From contig JABDBZ010000019.1 of the NCBI GenBank assembly GCA_013288385.1, forward strand, positions 1 through 32,482: DNA of 32,482 nt. Direction: 5' to 3'. Positions within the stretch are counted from its first letter, which is position 1. Each line of letters starts with the position of its first letter. This DNA is from Bacteroidota bacterium. Its GTDB lineage: Bacteria; Bacteroidota; Bacteroidia; B-17B0; Aurantibacillaceae. The notes under the pieces are model-generated. The model worked only from the letters and a program-made list of their open reading frames with translations, searched no databases and had not been told where the DNA came from. A program made the position numbers and the translations under genes. Positions 1-8,968 of this stretch are shown here, piece by piece.

Positions 1-1514
1 CTGCCATAAAAAATAATTGGAATATGCGTATCATAACTATATGCAGCGCCATGAGTAGTACCTGTTTTAATATTCTCCATCCAGGCTGGCCTTAATACAA
101 AAGCAACATTGCCACTCTTTTGATGGTTATATCCTTTTTGGATCAGTGATCGAATATCTCGTTTATCAAAACCATTATTTTTAATTATTTGTGACGGATA
201 TGCTTCTGCTATTCCATCTTTATCAATCAAAAAATCACACAACTTTTGTTCAACATCTTCTTTGTTTAATTTCAAGATCTTTTCTTCATTTAAAAAAATT
301 TGTTCGTTGCTGCAATTCAGAAAAATAGTAGAATCGTTATAATTTTTTTGAAAATAATTTTTGATTTGTTTTGTGAGTTCATTGGAACTAAAATAATCGG
401 CAGGAATCTGTTCATCTTTCAAATGATTTGGTACATCTGCTCCACCATGATCAGCCGTTAAAAACAAAACATAATTCTCCATACCAACTTCCGTATCTAA
501 CGTTTTAATTAACTCTTCAATTTCGAGATCCAGTTTAATATACACATCCTCCATTTCAACAGAACGTGGTCCGTACGCATGTGCAATTATATCAGGGCTA
601 GAAAAACTGATGGCGAGAAGATCAGTAAATTCATCTTTGCCTAACTTCTCATTTCTTAAACAAGCAATAGCAAGATCTTTGGTAATGGTATTGCCGGAAG
701 GAGTTGCTTTTAAAATTGCAAACTTATTTTTATTTATATAAGAAGAATAGTCATATGGAAAAGTTGGTGTTTCTTTTTTATTTGGAGCCAATTCGTATTT
801 ATTTTGATCTGAAATAGAATTTGTATAAGATGATATTGGCATCAAAGTATTCCACCCTTTTTGTAAATAAGATTTTGGAAGCTGAGATGCATTAAAATCG
901 CTTACCCATTTTGGTAATTCTTTTAGATACCAGGAGGATGAAACAAAATATCCTGTTGAATCATCAAACCAAAAAGCGGCATCGGCGCTATGACCTGCAG
1001 GCAATATGGCACTTCTGTCTTTTAGAGCAATTCCAAATACTTTTCCTTTACCATTAGTACTCATTTTTAATTCGTCACCTATAGTACTGCTTAACTGATT
1101 GATTGGTGATTTTTTTCCTTCTTTAGAAATTGTACCAACAGAATTTACATTAACATCTTCCACGCAATAAACCATTTGATTCTTTTTTTTATCAAACCAT
1201 TCATTTGCTATTATGCCATGAATACGAGGCGTTGTACCTGTATAAATGCTCGAGTGACCCGGACCTGTGAAAGTTGGCACATAATTATAATGTGCATTTT
1301 TTAAGTAATAACCATTATTTACTAATTTTTTAAATCCACCGTTTCCATATCTATCCCAAAAACGGTAGATGTAATCGTTACGCATCTGATCAACTACAAT
1401 ACCAACAATTAATTTTGGTTTAACTGAAGATTTAGCTTCCTTTTTTGGTGTTTGTGAAAAATAATTTCCACCTAAAAAAATTAAAAATAGAGAGTATATT
1501 AATCTTTTAATCAT
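1..1514 (-). CDS. PafA-like alkaline phosphatase, 3' end cut by window edge
   Basis: This is an exported metal-dependent phosphomonoesterase of the alkaline phosphatase superfamily. About 504 codons are visible and the stop lies outside the window; the family is usually somewhat over 540 residues. A signal peptide covers residues 1-21 and ends FSQ. My reading gives D42 (VDQMR) as a metal ligand, T83 in PTFTGPGH as nucleophile, N104 (ANEW), and K165 and R167 in the KDR motif. The remaining metal ligands sit in SSPDIIAHAYG, LTADHGG and GTTHGAAYS. The spacing of D42, T83 and N104, and the K-x-R pair, follow Elizabethkingia PafA as I remember it. This favours a broad phosphate monoesterase over a phosphodiesterase. 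The ATG overlaps the stop of the upstream dehydratase gene by one base (TAATG), so the two are probably translationally coupled. It likely acts in the periplasm or at the outer membrane to scavenge phosphate. Confidence 0.88.
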   Translation of the reverse strand, partial: MIKRLIYSLFLIFLGGNYFSQTPKKEAKSSVKPKLIVGIVVDQMRNDYIYRFWDRYGNGGFKKLVNNGYYLKNAHYNYVPTFTGPGHSSIYTGTTPRIHGIIANEWFDKKKNQMVYCVEDVNVNSVGTISKEGKKSPINQLSSTIGDELKMSTNGKGKVFGIALKDRSAILPAGHSADAAFWFDDSTGYFVSSSWYLKELPKWVSDFNASQLPKSYLQKGWNTLMPISSYTNSISDQNKYELAPNKKETPTFPYDYSSYINKNKFAILKATPSGNTITKDLAIACLRNEKLGKDEFTDLLAISFSSPDIIAHAYGPRSVEMEDVYIKLDLEIEELIKTLDTEVGMENYVLFLTADHGGADVPNHLKDEQIPADYFSSNELTKQIKNYFQKNYNDSTIFLNCSNEQIFLNEEKILKLNKEDVEQKLCDFLIDKDGIAEAYPSQIIKNNGFDKRDIRSLIQKGYNHQKSGNVAFVLRPAWMENIKTGTTHGAAYSYDTHIPIIFYG

Positions 1515-3424
1515 TACTTTTTATCTAGTTTTTCAAAAACAGAATTGCTGCTTATATACTCAGGGACAATAGATTTCATGCGTTGTACAATTAATTCATT
1601 GTTTTGGGTATCGAATAATTGAATGATGTCATTTATTGTTTCATTCACTTCATGATATTCATATTCTCTTACCTTACCAATCAAAATTTGAGGATGATGT
1701 GTAGCTAAAGTATTTTCAGAATTCTCTAATAATTCTTCGAATAATTTTTCTCCCGGACGTAAACCGGTAATTATAATTTGAATATCTTTTCCCTCTTCCA
1801 AACCTGAGAGCTTGATCATTTTACGGGCAAGATCAATTATTTTAACCGATTTACCCATGTCAAAAACAAAAATCTCTCCTCCTTTACCCATGCAACCAGC
1901 TTCAATAACCAATTGGCAAGCCTCAGGAATTGTCATAAAATATCTGGTGATGTCAGGATGAGTGATAGTGATTGGTCCACCTTTTTCAATTTGTTTTTTA
2001 AATCGTGGAATAACTGAACCATTAGAACCTAATACATTTCCAAAGCGAGTTGTGATAAATTTTGTTTTGCCTACCTCACCGGTAGGCAAGCTTTTTTTAC
2101 CCAAACTTTGAATATAAATTTCTGCAATGCGTTTGCTTGCCCCCATCACATTAGTTGGATTCACAGCTTTATCAGTACTTATAAAAACAAACTTCTCAAC
2201 CTTATATTCAACAGCAAGATCAGCACAAGTTTTTGTACCTAACACGTTTGTAAAAATTGACTCAGATGGATTATTCTCCATCATAGGAACATGTTTGTAT
2301 GCAGCCGCATGAAATACAATATGAGGTTTAAATGTTTTAAATACATTTTGCATCCTTTCAGAATTTCTAATATCCGCTATTACAACTTCATAAGCACCTT
2401 GTTTGTATTTATCATTAAATTCTAAATCTAACTCATGCAAAGGCGATTCCGATTGATCGAGTAAATAAATTTTTGAAGGATTAAATTTCATGCATTGTCG
2501 GGCTAATTCACTGCCAATTGAACCGGCAGCACCAGTAATCAAAACAATTTTACCTTTTATTTGGTTATTAATAATTTCTGCATCTAATTTAATCGGCTCA
2601 CGTTCTAAGAGATCTTCAATGTTGATTGTTTTTAATTGATTGAAACTTAATTCACCATTGATCCATTTTGTTGGAGGTGGAACATTTAATACGCGCGCAT
2701 TACTGTTTAGACAAATATCAGTGATCTCATTTTTTTTAGTCGCGGAAAGATTTTGGATGCTTATGATAACAATTTCAACATGATATTCTTTTATTAATTG
2801 AGATAGTTTATCAGTTGTGTGGATAAAAATTCCTTCCAGACTTCTTCCCTTTTTCTTTTCATTATCATCAACAAAAGCAACTACATTATATTTTATCGCA
2901 GCGTCTCTGTCCAAAGTACGCTTTGTAATAATACCAGCTTCACCTGCACCAAAGATGATGACATTAATGCGTTGACTCGTTGGGTTTTTAGTTTCAAGAT
3001 ACAAAGCTTTAATTGCTAAACGAGAGCTGATCATCACAAATAATGAAACCAAAGCATCAATAATAATAACCGAGGTTGGAATAAAATAAGTTCCGTTAAT
3101 AAATTTTAATGAAATGAAATTAGCAACATAAATCAAGAAACTTCCTGCCAAAATAATTACGAAAATGCGTGCACTATCTCTTGAACTGGTATACCGAACA
3201 ACGCCTTTATATGTTTTTGATAAAGCGAAAGAAATAAACCTTACGGTTAAAACAATTGCAAAATCATAGGGTAAATTTTTAGCATCTGTTGGAGGAATGG
3301 CATTAAAATCGAATTTGATTGCAAATGCAATTGTCAAAGAAAAAGCACAAATAATTGTATCAATAATTAAGATTGACCATCGCGGTAAATTATAAGACCA
3401 AAATAATTTGAAAATATTAAACAT
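1514..3424 (-). CDS. Membrane-anchored nucleotide-sugar 4,6-dehydratase (CapD/WbpM/PglF family)
   Basis: At 636 residues this matches the long, membrane-bound form of the family. About four hydrophobic segments occupy residues 15-140. A first Rossmann-like domain carries GAGEAG at 159-164, and the catalytic SDR domain carries TGAAGSIG at 297-304. The family signatures AAYKHVP (374-380), STDKA (416-420) and MGASK (427-431) are present. The Tyr of the usual SDR Ser-Tyr-Lys triad is replaced by Met427 with Lys431, as in WbpM. The expected reaction is dehydration of a UDP-N-acetylhexosamine to its 4-keto-6-deoxy form on the cytoplasmic face, for surface polysaccharide or glycoprotein glycans. It lies 15 bases after an unknown exported-protein gene and overlaps the phosphatase gene by one base, so the three are likely one operon. 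The exact substrate cannot be read from the sequence. Confidence 0.92.
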   Translation of the reverse strand: MFNIFKLFWSYNLPRWSILIIDTIICAFSLTIAFAIKFDFNAIPPTDAKNLPYDFAIVLTVRFISFALSKTYKGVVRYTSSRDSARIFVIILAGSFLIYVANFISLKFINGTYFIPTSVIIIDALVSLFVMISSRLAIKALYLETKNPTSQRINVIIFGAGEAGIITKRTLDRDAAIKYNVVAFVDDNEKKKGRSLEGIFIHTTDKLSQLIKEYHVEIVIISIQNLSATKKNEITDICLNSNARVLNVPPPTKWINGELSFNQLKTINIEDLLEREPIKLDAEIINNQIKGKIVLITGAAGSIGSELARQCMKFNPSKIYLLDQSESPLHELDLEFNDKYKQGAYEVVIADIRNSERMQNVFKTFKPHIVFHAAAYKHVPMMENNPSESIFTNVLGTKTCADLAVEYKVEKFVFISTDKAVNPTNVMGASKRIAEIYIQSLGKKSLPTGEVGKTKFITTRFGNVLGSNGSVIPRFKKQIEKGGPITITHPDITRYFMTIPEACQLVIEAGCMGKGGEIFVFDMGKSVKIIDLARKMIKLSGLEEGKDIQIIITGLRPGEKLFEELLENSENTLATHHPQILIGKVREYEYHEVNETINDIIQLFDTQNNELIVQRMKSIVPEYISSNSVFEKLDKK

Positions 3425-3439
3425 TACCTGTAAAAATAG

Positions 3440-4180
3440 CTATTTTTTTTGAGGTGTAACCGTTTTACTTTCCGTAGATATTACAGTTTTTGTTTGGGTA
3501 GAAACGCCTTTTGTGACTGTTCCTGTAGGTACACCATTGTCAGAATAAGTCGCGGCAACTTTTGGCTTTTGAGTTGCTATTGATTTCTTAAAAGGTTTAT
3601 CACTTATGGCAACTTCACAAGTAGCGCAAACTTCTTGCCATCTAACTTGAACGTCACAATCTGACGGCTGAATATAAATAATTTTTATGGCACTATCTGG
3701 TAAACTCACATCCATTGTAGTAGAATAAGCTTTTGGACCATCGAAAAGAAAAGGCTCTTTGAATTTATCTTCTAAATGAATATCTGTTATATGAAATTTT
3801 TTATCCAGGATTACGGTGTATAATTCAAAAATAGCGCGTGTAATTTTTATAACTATTTTATCTTTTAATTTATCATAAGTGATCTTCACGTCACCTTTTA
3901 CATTTGTTTTATATTTAAAAGGGCCAACATTTACAAGCGCATCACACACAAAATGAGAACTATCAGGCCTTATTTGAATTTCAGGATTAATAATTTTCCA
4001 ATGATATTTTCCTTTGATAAACATTACCTCATAATCATTTGTACCAGAAATTTCTCCTATTGCAGTTAATACTTTATTAACCGTTTCTTCGTGGAGTGTG
4101 AATGAAAAATCGTTTAAGTCTTTCTTTGTTTGAGAAAAAATACAATGAGAAAAAAACAAAAAAAGAAAAATCAGTCGCAT
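3440..4180 (-). CDS. Exported protein of unknown function
   Basis: I do not recognise this protein of about 246 residues. I place the start at the ATG at 4180, which gives a compact signal peptide (MRLIFLFLFFSHCIFSQ). A longer reading from a TTG at 4207 would add nine residues ahead of it and is less likely. The middle of the protein alternates short strand-like stretches (VNVGPFKYKTNVKGDVKI, KDKIVIKITRAIFELYT), suggesting a beta-rich periplasmic fold. Two cysteines lie close together in VCATCEV, and a Thr/Ser/Lys-rich tail of about 40 residues looks disordered. It is the first gene of the probable operon with the dehydratase and the phosphatase, and is divergent from the flavoprotein gene. 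Its position suggests an envelope role, but no function is shown. Confidence 0.75.
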   Translation of the reverse strand: MRLIFLFLFFSHCIFSQTKKDLNDFSFTLHEETVNKVLTAIGEISGTNDYEVMFIKGKYHWKIINPEIQIRPDSSHFVCDALVNVGPFKYKTNVKGDVKITYDKLKDKIVIKITRAIFELYTVILDKKFHITDIHLEDKFKEPFLFDGPKAYSTTMDVSLPDSAIKIIYIQPSDCDVQVRWQEVCATCEVAISDKPFKKSIATQKPKVAATYSDNGVPTGTVTKGVSTQTKTVISTESKTVTPQKK

Positions 4181-4259
4181 TTTATTAAATTTGAAAGCTA
4201 ATTTCAAATTTTTTAGCTAATCCAGTTACTGAATTAATTAAAAGTTATTATCGTTTATT

Positions 4260-5474
4260 TTGGGGTCAAAAAAAATAATTGTCATAGGTGGAGGAGCGGC
4301 CGGATTTTTTGCAGCTATTAACTGCAAACTTCTACATCCGAATTATAATGTTCGCATCATTGAGAAAACGACTAAATTGCTTTCAAAAGTTTTGGTTTCC
4401 GGTGGTGGAAGATGTAATGTAACGCATGCTTGCTTCGATAATTCTCAGTTAGTAAAAAACTATCCAAGAGGTGAAAAAGAATTACTTCAGGTTTTTAGTA
4501 AGTTCTCGGTTACCGATACAATTGATTGGTTTAAAAATCAAGATATTTCTTTAAAAACCGAAAACGATGGGCGCATGTTTCCTGCAAGCAATAGTAGCGA
4601 AACAATTGCGAATTGTTTTTTAGGTATGGCTAAAAAATTGAATATTGAAATTATTACTCAATGTGAAGTTCTTAAAATTATAAAGGGAAACGACTTTGAG
4701 GTACAAACAAGTAAAAATAATTATAATGCGGATGCAATTATAGCTGCTATGGGCGGACATAATAAAAAAATTGCATATCAATTTATTTCTGATCTGGGTC
4801 ATAAAATAATTGATCCTATTCCAAGTTTATTCACCATTAATTTACCAAACGAATCTATTAAAAAAGAATTGCAGGGAGTTGCTGTGAAACAAGCAAAAGT
4901 GTCAATAGAGAATACCAAATATTTCTATGAAGGTCCTTTGTTAATAACGCATTGGGGATTAAGTGGTCCGGCAGTTTTAAAACTCTCTGCATTTGCTGCA
5001 CCTTATTTTTTTGAAACTAATTATAAAAATAATATCAAAATAAATTGGACAGGAAATTTAAAGTTAAACGAGATCGTTGAAAGATTAATGGAGGAAAAAA
5101 ATAGTTCATCACGTTCTTTAATATACAATACTCCTCTTTTTGATTTACCAAAACGCATCTGGGAATTTTTGTTACATAAAACAGAAATAAATAACACAAT
5201 TAATTGGCCTAATATTTCCAATACACAAATAAACAAACTGGCAAATCAGCTTTATAATGATACTTATAAGATGGAAGGCAAAACAACTTTCAAAGAAGAA
5301 TTTGTTACAGCCGGAGGTGTTGACCTAAAAGAAGTAAATTTTAAAACCCTGGAAAGCAAATTGATAAAAGATTTGTTCTTTTGTGGTGAAGTTTTAAATA
5401 TAGATGGCATTACGGGAGGTTTTAATTTTCAGGCAGCATGGAGCACCTCATTTATTTGTGCCACTTCACTGTAA
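4260..5474 (+). CDS. BaiN/YhiN-like (HI0933 family) flavoprotein
   Basis: This is an FAD-binding cytoplasmic protein of about 404 residues, the normal length for the HI0933/YhiN/BaiN family of putative oxidoreductases. The dinucleotide-binding motif GGGAAG is at residues 10-15. The family marker SGGGRCNVTH lies near residues 47-56, and the C-terminal FAD motif CGEVLNIDGITGGFN is near residues 375-390. Other typical blocks are HWGLSGPAVL and TAGGVDLKEV. The reaction is not settled for most members. No in-frame ATG exists between the stop codon at 4239 and the Rossmann motif, so translation must begin at TTG 4260, or less likely at ATT 4257. The gene is divergent from the 4180 gene and shares a 79-base spacer with it. 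Confidence 0.9.
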   Translation: MGSKKIIVIGGGAAGFFAAINCKLLHPNYNVRIIEKTTKLLSKVLVSGGGRCNVTHACFDNSQLVKNYPRGEKELLQVFSKFSVTDTIDWFKNQDISLKTENDGRMFPASNSSETIANCFLGMAKKLNIEIITQCEVLKIIKGNDFEVQTSKNNYNADAIIAAMGGHNKKIAYQFISDLGHKIIDPIPSLFTINLPNESIKKELQGVAVKQAKVSIENTKYFYEGPLLITHWGLSGPAVLKLSAFAAPYFFETNYKNNIKINWTGNLKLNEIVERLMEEKNSSSRSLIYNTPLFDLPKRIWEFLLHKTEINNTINWPNISNTQINKLANQLYNDTYKMEGKTTFKEEFVTAGGVDLKEVNFKTLESKLIKDLFFCGEVLNIDGITGGFNFQAAWSTSFICATSL

Positions 5475-5843
5475 AAATTAATCTTAGCTTGGTTTTGTTT
5501 GAGTGCTGTACTTTTTTATTTTTTATTTGGGCGTATCCCCGCATTTTATTTTTTCATTTCTGTTTTGTTTTTTTCGCGGGGTCGCGCTTTCGTTACAATC
5601 TTTTTGCAAAGAGACAGCAAAAAGGATTTTCACTACAATCGCTTACGCAGCTTTATTCTAATTTTTACTTTTTAGTTCGGGTTTAATTTTTGTTTTTTTA
5701 GCTATGGAATGATAGCTTTTAAAATGTAATTCTACGGGGAAAATTGCTGGCTTTATCATTTTCAACTTCTTAGTTTTACAAAATAAAACTGCAAAAAATA
5801 ATTGCTAAAATTTAGCTACTTTTACTTCGTACAATTTACAATC
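5475..5843. other. 369-base gap between coding regions
   Basis: No convincing gene is present. The only long reading frame here begins inside the flavoprotein gene and runs through the structured repeat at 5529-5648; its composition is that of translated AT-rich and repeat DNA. The part after the repeat is AT-rich. Just before the next gene a possible -7 box TACTTTTA (5817-5824) differs from TAnnTTTG at the last base. Confidence 0.6.
5529..5648. repeat. Structured intergenic repeat element, about 120 bases
   Basis: The element begins with GGGCGT at 5529. It holds two nested inverted repeats: CCCCGC 5537-5542 with GCGGGG 5576-5581, and an 8-base pair CTTTTTGC 5600-5607 with GCAAAAAG 5617-5624. 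Similar phrases flank the second hairpin (TTTCGTTACAATC before, TTTTCACTACAATC after), and the element ends near GCTTACGC at 5648. From memory it resembles a recurrent, unnamed intergenic element seen in many Bacteroidota genomes. I found only this copy in the window, so its repeat status rests on that recollection. Confidence 0.55.
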
Positions 5844-6812
5844 ATGTATAAAGCACATTCAAAATTTAGTATTCTATTCATTGTGTTTTTATTTTGTAAT
5901 TTCAATTCTATTGCACAGGATACTTTAAGCAATTCCTTTACACCACAATTTGAACCGGGCAGATATTATATGATCACCACAATTTATGGCGGCACATATC
6001 GTGGGCTGGTTATTGAAGAAAATTTGAAAGATTTTGTGATCCTCGAAAAAAAAACAAATACGAAACAACGACTATTTAAATATCAAATAAAGGAAGTTTC
6101 AATTATTAATGCTTCAAAAGCTTTTCAAGCACCACGTTTTGATGATAATTATTACACAAACTATTACATGATTTCAGAGAATGCTCTTCCATTTAAAAAA
6201 AGAGGTTTTAATTCTACTTCACATTACTTTTTAATAAGCAATTTAAATTATAGCTTTAATGAGCATTGGGGAATTTCAATGAATTTACTAATTTTTCTTC
6301 CATCATCTGTTGGCGTCAAATGTTCTTACAAAGTAGCTCAAGATATTTATTTTGGTGCAAATGCTTACGCGTATGTAGTTCCTAATACTAATTTTCATGG
6401 ACTTTTTTGTCCAATTTTTGGAAGTGCTGCTCGTGTTACAAAAGGAGATAATGTTGTTAATTTTAGTTTGGGCGGTGGTGTCATGGCTATTAGAAATGAC
6501 AATAATAATTTCTCGACACAAAATCAAGATCCTTATTTTCCTATTTATTATTTAAATTTTTCTTACGCTAATCGTTTTTCAAAACACTTAGCCATAAATA
6601 TTGAAAGTTTTGTTTTTCCTCAAACCATTTCTTACTCACGCAGCAACACTAATTTGAATTTAACCGGAGTTAGTTTAAAATGGATCAGGAATTATGCCGA
6701 CCATTGGAATTTTGGTTGCTATGGTGCTTATATTGGTAGTTTTACTAATTTAAATAAGAGCTCAAGAATTATTCCATTACCTTATATTGGTTACTCAACT
6801 TTTTTCAATTGA
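5844..6812 (+). CDS. Probable outer-membrane beta-barrel protein, unknown function
   Basis: This exported protein has about 322 residues. I choose the ATG at 5844 because it begins a normal signal peptide that ends SIAQ; the reading frame can be extended to a TTG at 5802, but that adds an odd 14-residue head. Residues after the signal include a short strand-rich domain (YYMITTIYGGTYRGLV, then DFVILEKKT) like those that bind or display small ligands. From about residue 125 onward, aromatic-ended amphipathic strands of 9-12 residues alternate, as in a barrel, and the protein ends in a terminal aromatic strand (YIGYSTFFN). Its stop is only three bases from the stop of the convergent peptidase gene. 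I do not recognise a named family. Confidence 0.7.
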   Translation: MYKAHSKFSILFIVFLFCNFNSIAQDTLSNSFTPQFEPGRYYMITTIYGGTYRGLVIEENLKDFVILEKKTNTKQRLFKYQIKEVSIINASKAFQAPRFDDNYYTNYYMISENALPFKKRGFNSTSHYFLISNLNYSFNEHWGISMNLLIFLPSSVGVKCSYKVAQDIYFGANAYAYVVPNTNFHGLFCPIFGSAARVTKGDNVVNFSLGGGVMAIRNDNNNFSTQNQDPYFPIYYLNFSYANRFSKHLAINIESFVFPQTISYSRSNTNLNLTGVSLKWIRNYADHWNFGCYGAYIGSFTNLNKSSRIIPLPYIGYSTFFN

Positions 6813-6829
6813 TTTTTATTTCATCAATT
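6807..6829. terminator. Weak hairpin at convergent gene ends
   Basis: AATTGAT (6807-6813) and ATCAATT (6823-6829) can form a 7-base stem with a 9-base loop, spanning the stop codons of the two convergent genes. It is AT-only apart from one pair, so termination here is uncertain. Confidence 0.25.
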
Positions 6830-8963
6830 TCATTTCATTCAACAAATAGCCTGCACCTGCATATTTATCAATTACCCAAAGTGTAAAGCGCACATCTAAA
6901 ACAATATTGCGACACATATTTACATCGTAAGAAACATCACTCATAGTTCCTTCCCAATTGCGATCATAGTTTGTGCCAATCAGTTCACCTTTCGCGTTTA
7001 AAACCGGACTACCACTATTTCCACCTGTAGTGTGATTGCTTGCAATAAACGACACTCTGAGCTTGCCGTTCTTGTCAATATACTGTCCAAAATCTTTTTT
7101 AGAATATAATTCCTTTAATCTTGGCATCACATCATAATCAGGATTACCAGTATTATTTTTTTCTATCATTCCATCAATGGTTGTATAATGTTCATACTCT
7201 ACCCCATCTTTTGGTTTATAATTATCAACTTTCCCATAAGCAATTCGCATTGTACCATTGGCATCAGGATAAAACTTTTTATTTTTCACATTTTCTTTTA
7301 AAGCAAGCATGTATTCCTTTTGCATTTCAAGTATATGAATTTCATCATAATTGAATTGCGGTAACACAACTTTATTGTAATAATCATTAATCGCATTGGC
7401 CAACATATAAAATGGATCACGTTCATATAGTGTCGCACTCTTTTCAAAATCATCCAACATGGCTTTAACTTTTGTATTATCTACAAAACTTGAATTATTA
7501 TACAAAAACTCTGTCAGCTTTTCTGTATCATTATTATACGCTGTTAAAAGTGAGTCAAGATAAGGAGGGCGATTTTCTTTTTCAATTGCTAACGCAAATT
7601 CCTTTAACATGGAAATGCATAATTTTTTATCAGTTGCTTTGTTATAATTACGAAATGGAATTGTTTTTTTTATTTCAGTTAACGTTTGATCAAATTTATT
7701 TTCCTTACCGTTTTGCTTTCTTTTTAATTCAATAAAAATTGTTGGGTAATTATTAATATAACGCAATGCGTCAATTCCTAATAAACATTCATAATAGTAA
7801 TCAACTTGTTTACTCAATGGAGAATACTCTTCATAGACTTTTTTGAAATTGCTAAACAATTGAACATATTTTTCTTTTTTTACGGGATCTGAGTTAAATA
7901 GCTCCAGAAAATTTTTCTCAAATTCTTTCTTTTTGTTTACCGCATCGTACTTTTTTAAGCCTAACATTTCACCCGACCATTTCTTATATGCATTTGCAAT
8001 TCCGGCATATCTGTCAGCATACATTAAACGAATGGTGTCATTTTTTTTCATGTCCTTTTCATAAATTGCCAAACGTTTATCGCGCAAAGCAACACGACGA
8101 GGATCTTGTTCGTTAATTAATAATTCAACTGCGTAAGAAGTCAAATATTCTTGTGTTCTTCCGGGAAAGCCATAAACCATAGTGAAATCTCCCTTTTCAT
8201 ATCCTTTTAAAGAAACAGGAAATGAATAAGCAGGTTTATACGGAATATTATCAGCGTTATAATCTGCAGGCTTATTATCTTTACCTACATAAATTCTGAA
8301 CATACTAAAATCCGGATTGTGACGAGGCCACACCCAATTATCTGTCTCACCTCCAAATTTTCCAATATTTTCTGGAGGAACGCCAACCAAACGAATGTCT
8401 TTGAAAACTTCTGTTACAAATAAATAATATTCATTTCCATAATAAAACGGGCGAACAAAAGAAGTATAATTTGTATTCTCAATTGCCTTTTTCTCTATTT
8501 TCGAAATGGTAGATCTGGTTGCTGAATCTTTTTGAAATTCCGAAAAAGTAGGTTTAATTGACGACAATACTTGTTTTGTAACATCTTCAATTCGTTTTAT
8601 AAAAGTTACAGTTAAATTTTTACAATATAATTCTTCGCTTGCATTTTTAGCCCAATAACCATTTTTTAAATAATCTTTTTCAATAGTACTTAAAGCTACT
8701 ACCGAACTAAACCCACAGTGATGATTAGTTAATAATAAACCTTTATCAGAAATCATTTCACCTGTACAGCCTCCTCCAAAAATTGCAACAGCGTCTTTCA
8801 TACTTGCTTTGTTGATGCTATATAATTGCTGAGCCGTTAATTTAAATCCATTTTTTTTCATGTCTTTAAAATTTAACGCTTCAATTAACTGAGGCATCCA
8901 CATACCTTCATCTGCTTTGGAGAGAAAAGAAATTAAACTAAAAACAATTACTAATTTTTTCAT
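6816..8963 (-). CDS. S46 family dipeptidyl-peptidase, DPP11-like (Asp/Glu-specific)
   Basis: This periplasmic serine exopeptidase removes dipeptides from peptide N-termini. Numbering below is from the longest reading frame (723 residues, start 8987). The catalytic triad is His90 (TNHHCG), Asp226 (PRHNPDFS) and Ser658 (GGNSGSP). Arg676 stands exactly 18 residues after the serine, the place of Arg673 in Porphyromonas gingivalis DPP11; DPP7 has Gly there. This predicts preference for acidic residues at P1. The family length is about 720. I set the start at ATG 8963, giving a typical signal peptide (MKKLVIVFSLISFLSKA). The ATG at 8972, which overlaps the upstream stop as ATGA, is equally possible and adds three residues. 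It is the last gene after algI and the algJ-like gene. Confidence 0.93.
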   Translation of the reverse strand: MKKLVIVFSLISFLSKADEGMWMPQLIEALNFKDMKKNGFKLTAQQLYSINKASMKDAVAIFGGGCTGEMISDKGLLLTNHHCGFSSVVALSTIEKDYLKNGYWAKNASEELYCKNLTVTFIKRIEDVTKQVLSSIKPTFSEFQKDSATRSTISKIEKKAIENTNYTSFVRPFYYGNEYYLFVTEVFKDIRLVGVPPENIGKFGGETDNWVWPRHNPDFSMFRIYVGKDNKPADYNADNIPYKPAYSFPVSLKGYEKGDFTMVYGFPGRTQEYLTSYAVELLINEQDPRRVALRDKRLAIYEKDMKKNDTIRLMYADRYAGIANAYKKWSGEMLGLKKYDAVNKKKEFEKNFLELFNSDPVKKEKYVQLFSNFKKVYEEYSPLSKQVDYYYECLLGIDALRYINNYPTIFIELKRKQNGKENKFDQTLTEIKKTIPFRNYNKATDKKLCISMLKEFALAIEKENRPPYLDSLLTAYNNDTEKLTEFLYNNSSFVDNTKVKAMLDDFEKSATLYERDPFYMLANAINDYYNKVVLPQFNYDEIHILEMQKEYMLALKENVKNKKFYPDANGTMRIAYGKVDNYKPKDGVEYEHYTTIDGMIEKNNTGNPDYDVMPRLKELYSKKDFGQYIDKNGKLRVSFIASNHTTGGNSGSPVLNAKGELIGTNYDRNWEGTMSDVSYDVNMCRNIVLDVRFTLWVIDKYAGAGYLLNEMKLMK

Positions 8964-8968
8964 GTTAC

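Noticed and set aside
5438-5686. Small 82-residue reading frame
   Set aside because: It begins inside the flavoprotein gene and runs through the repeat element; composition is Phe/Leu-rich as expected from translated AT-rich DNA, with no start signal or family resemblance.
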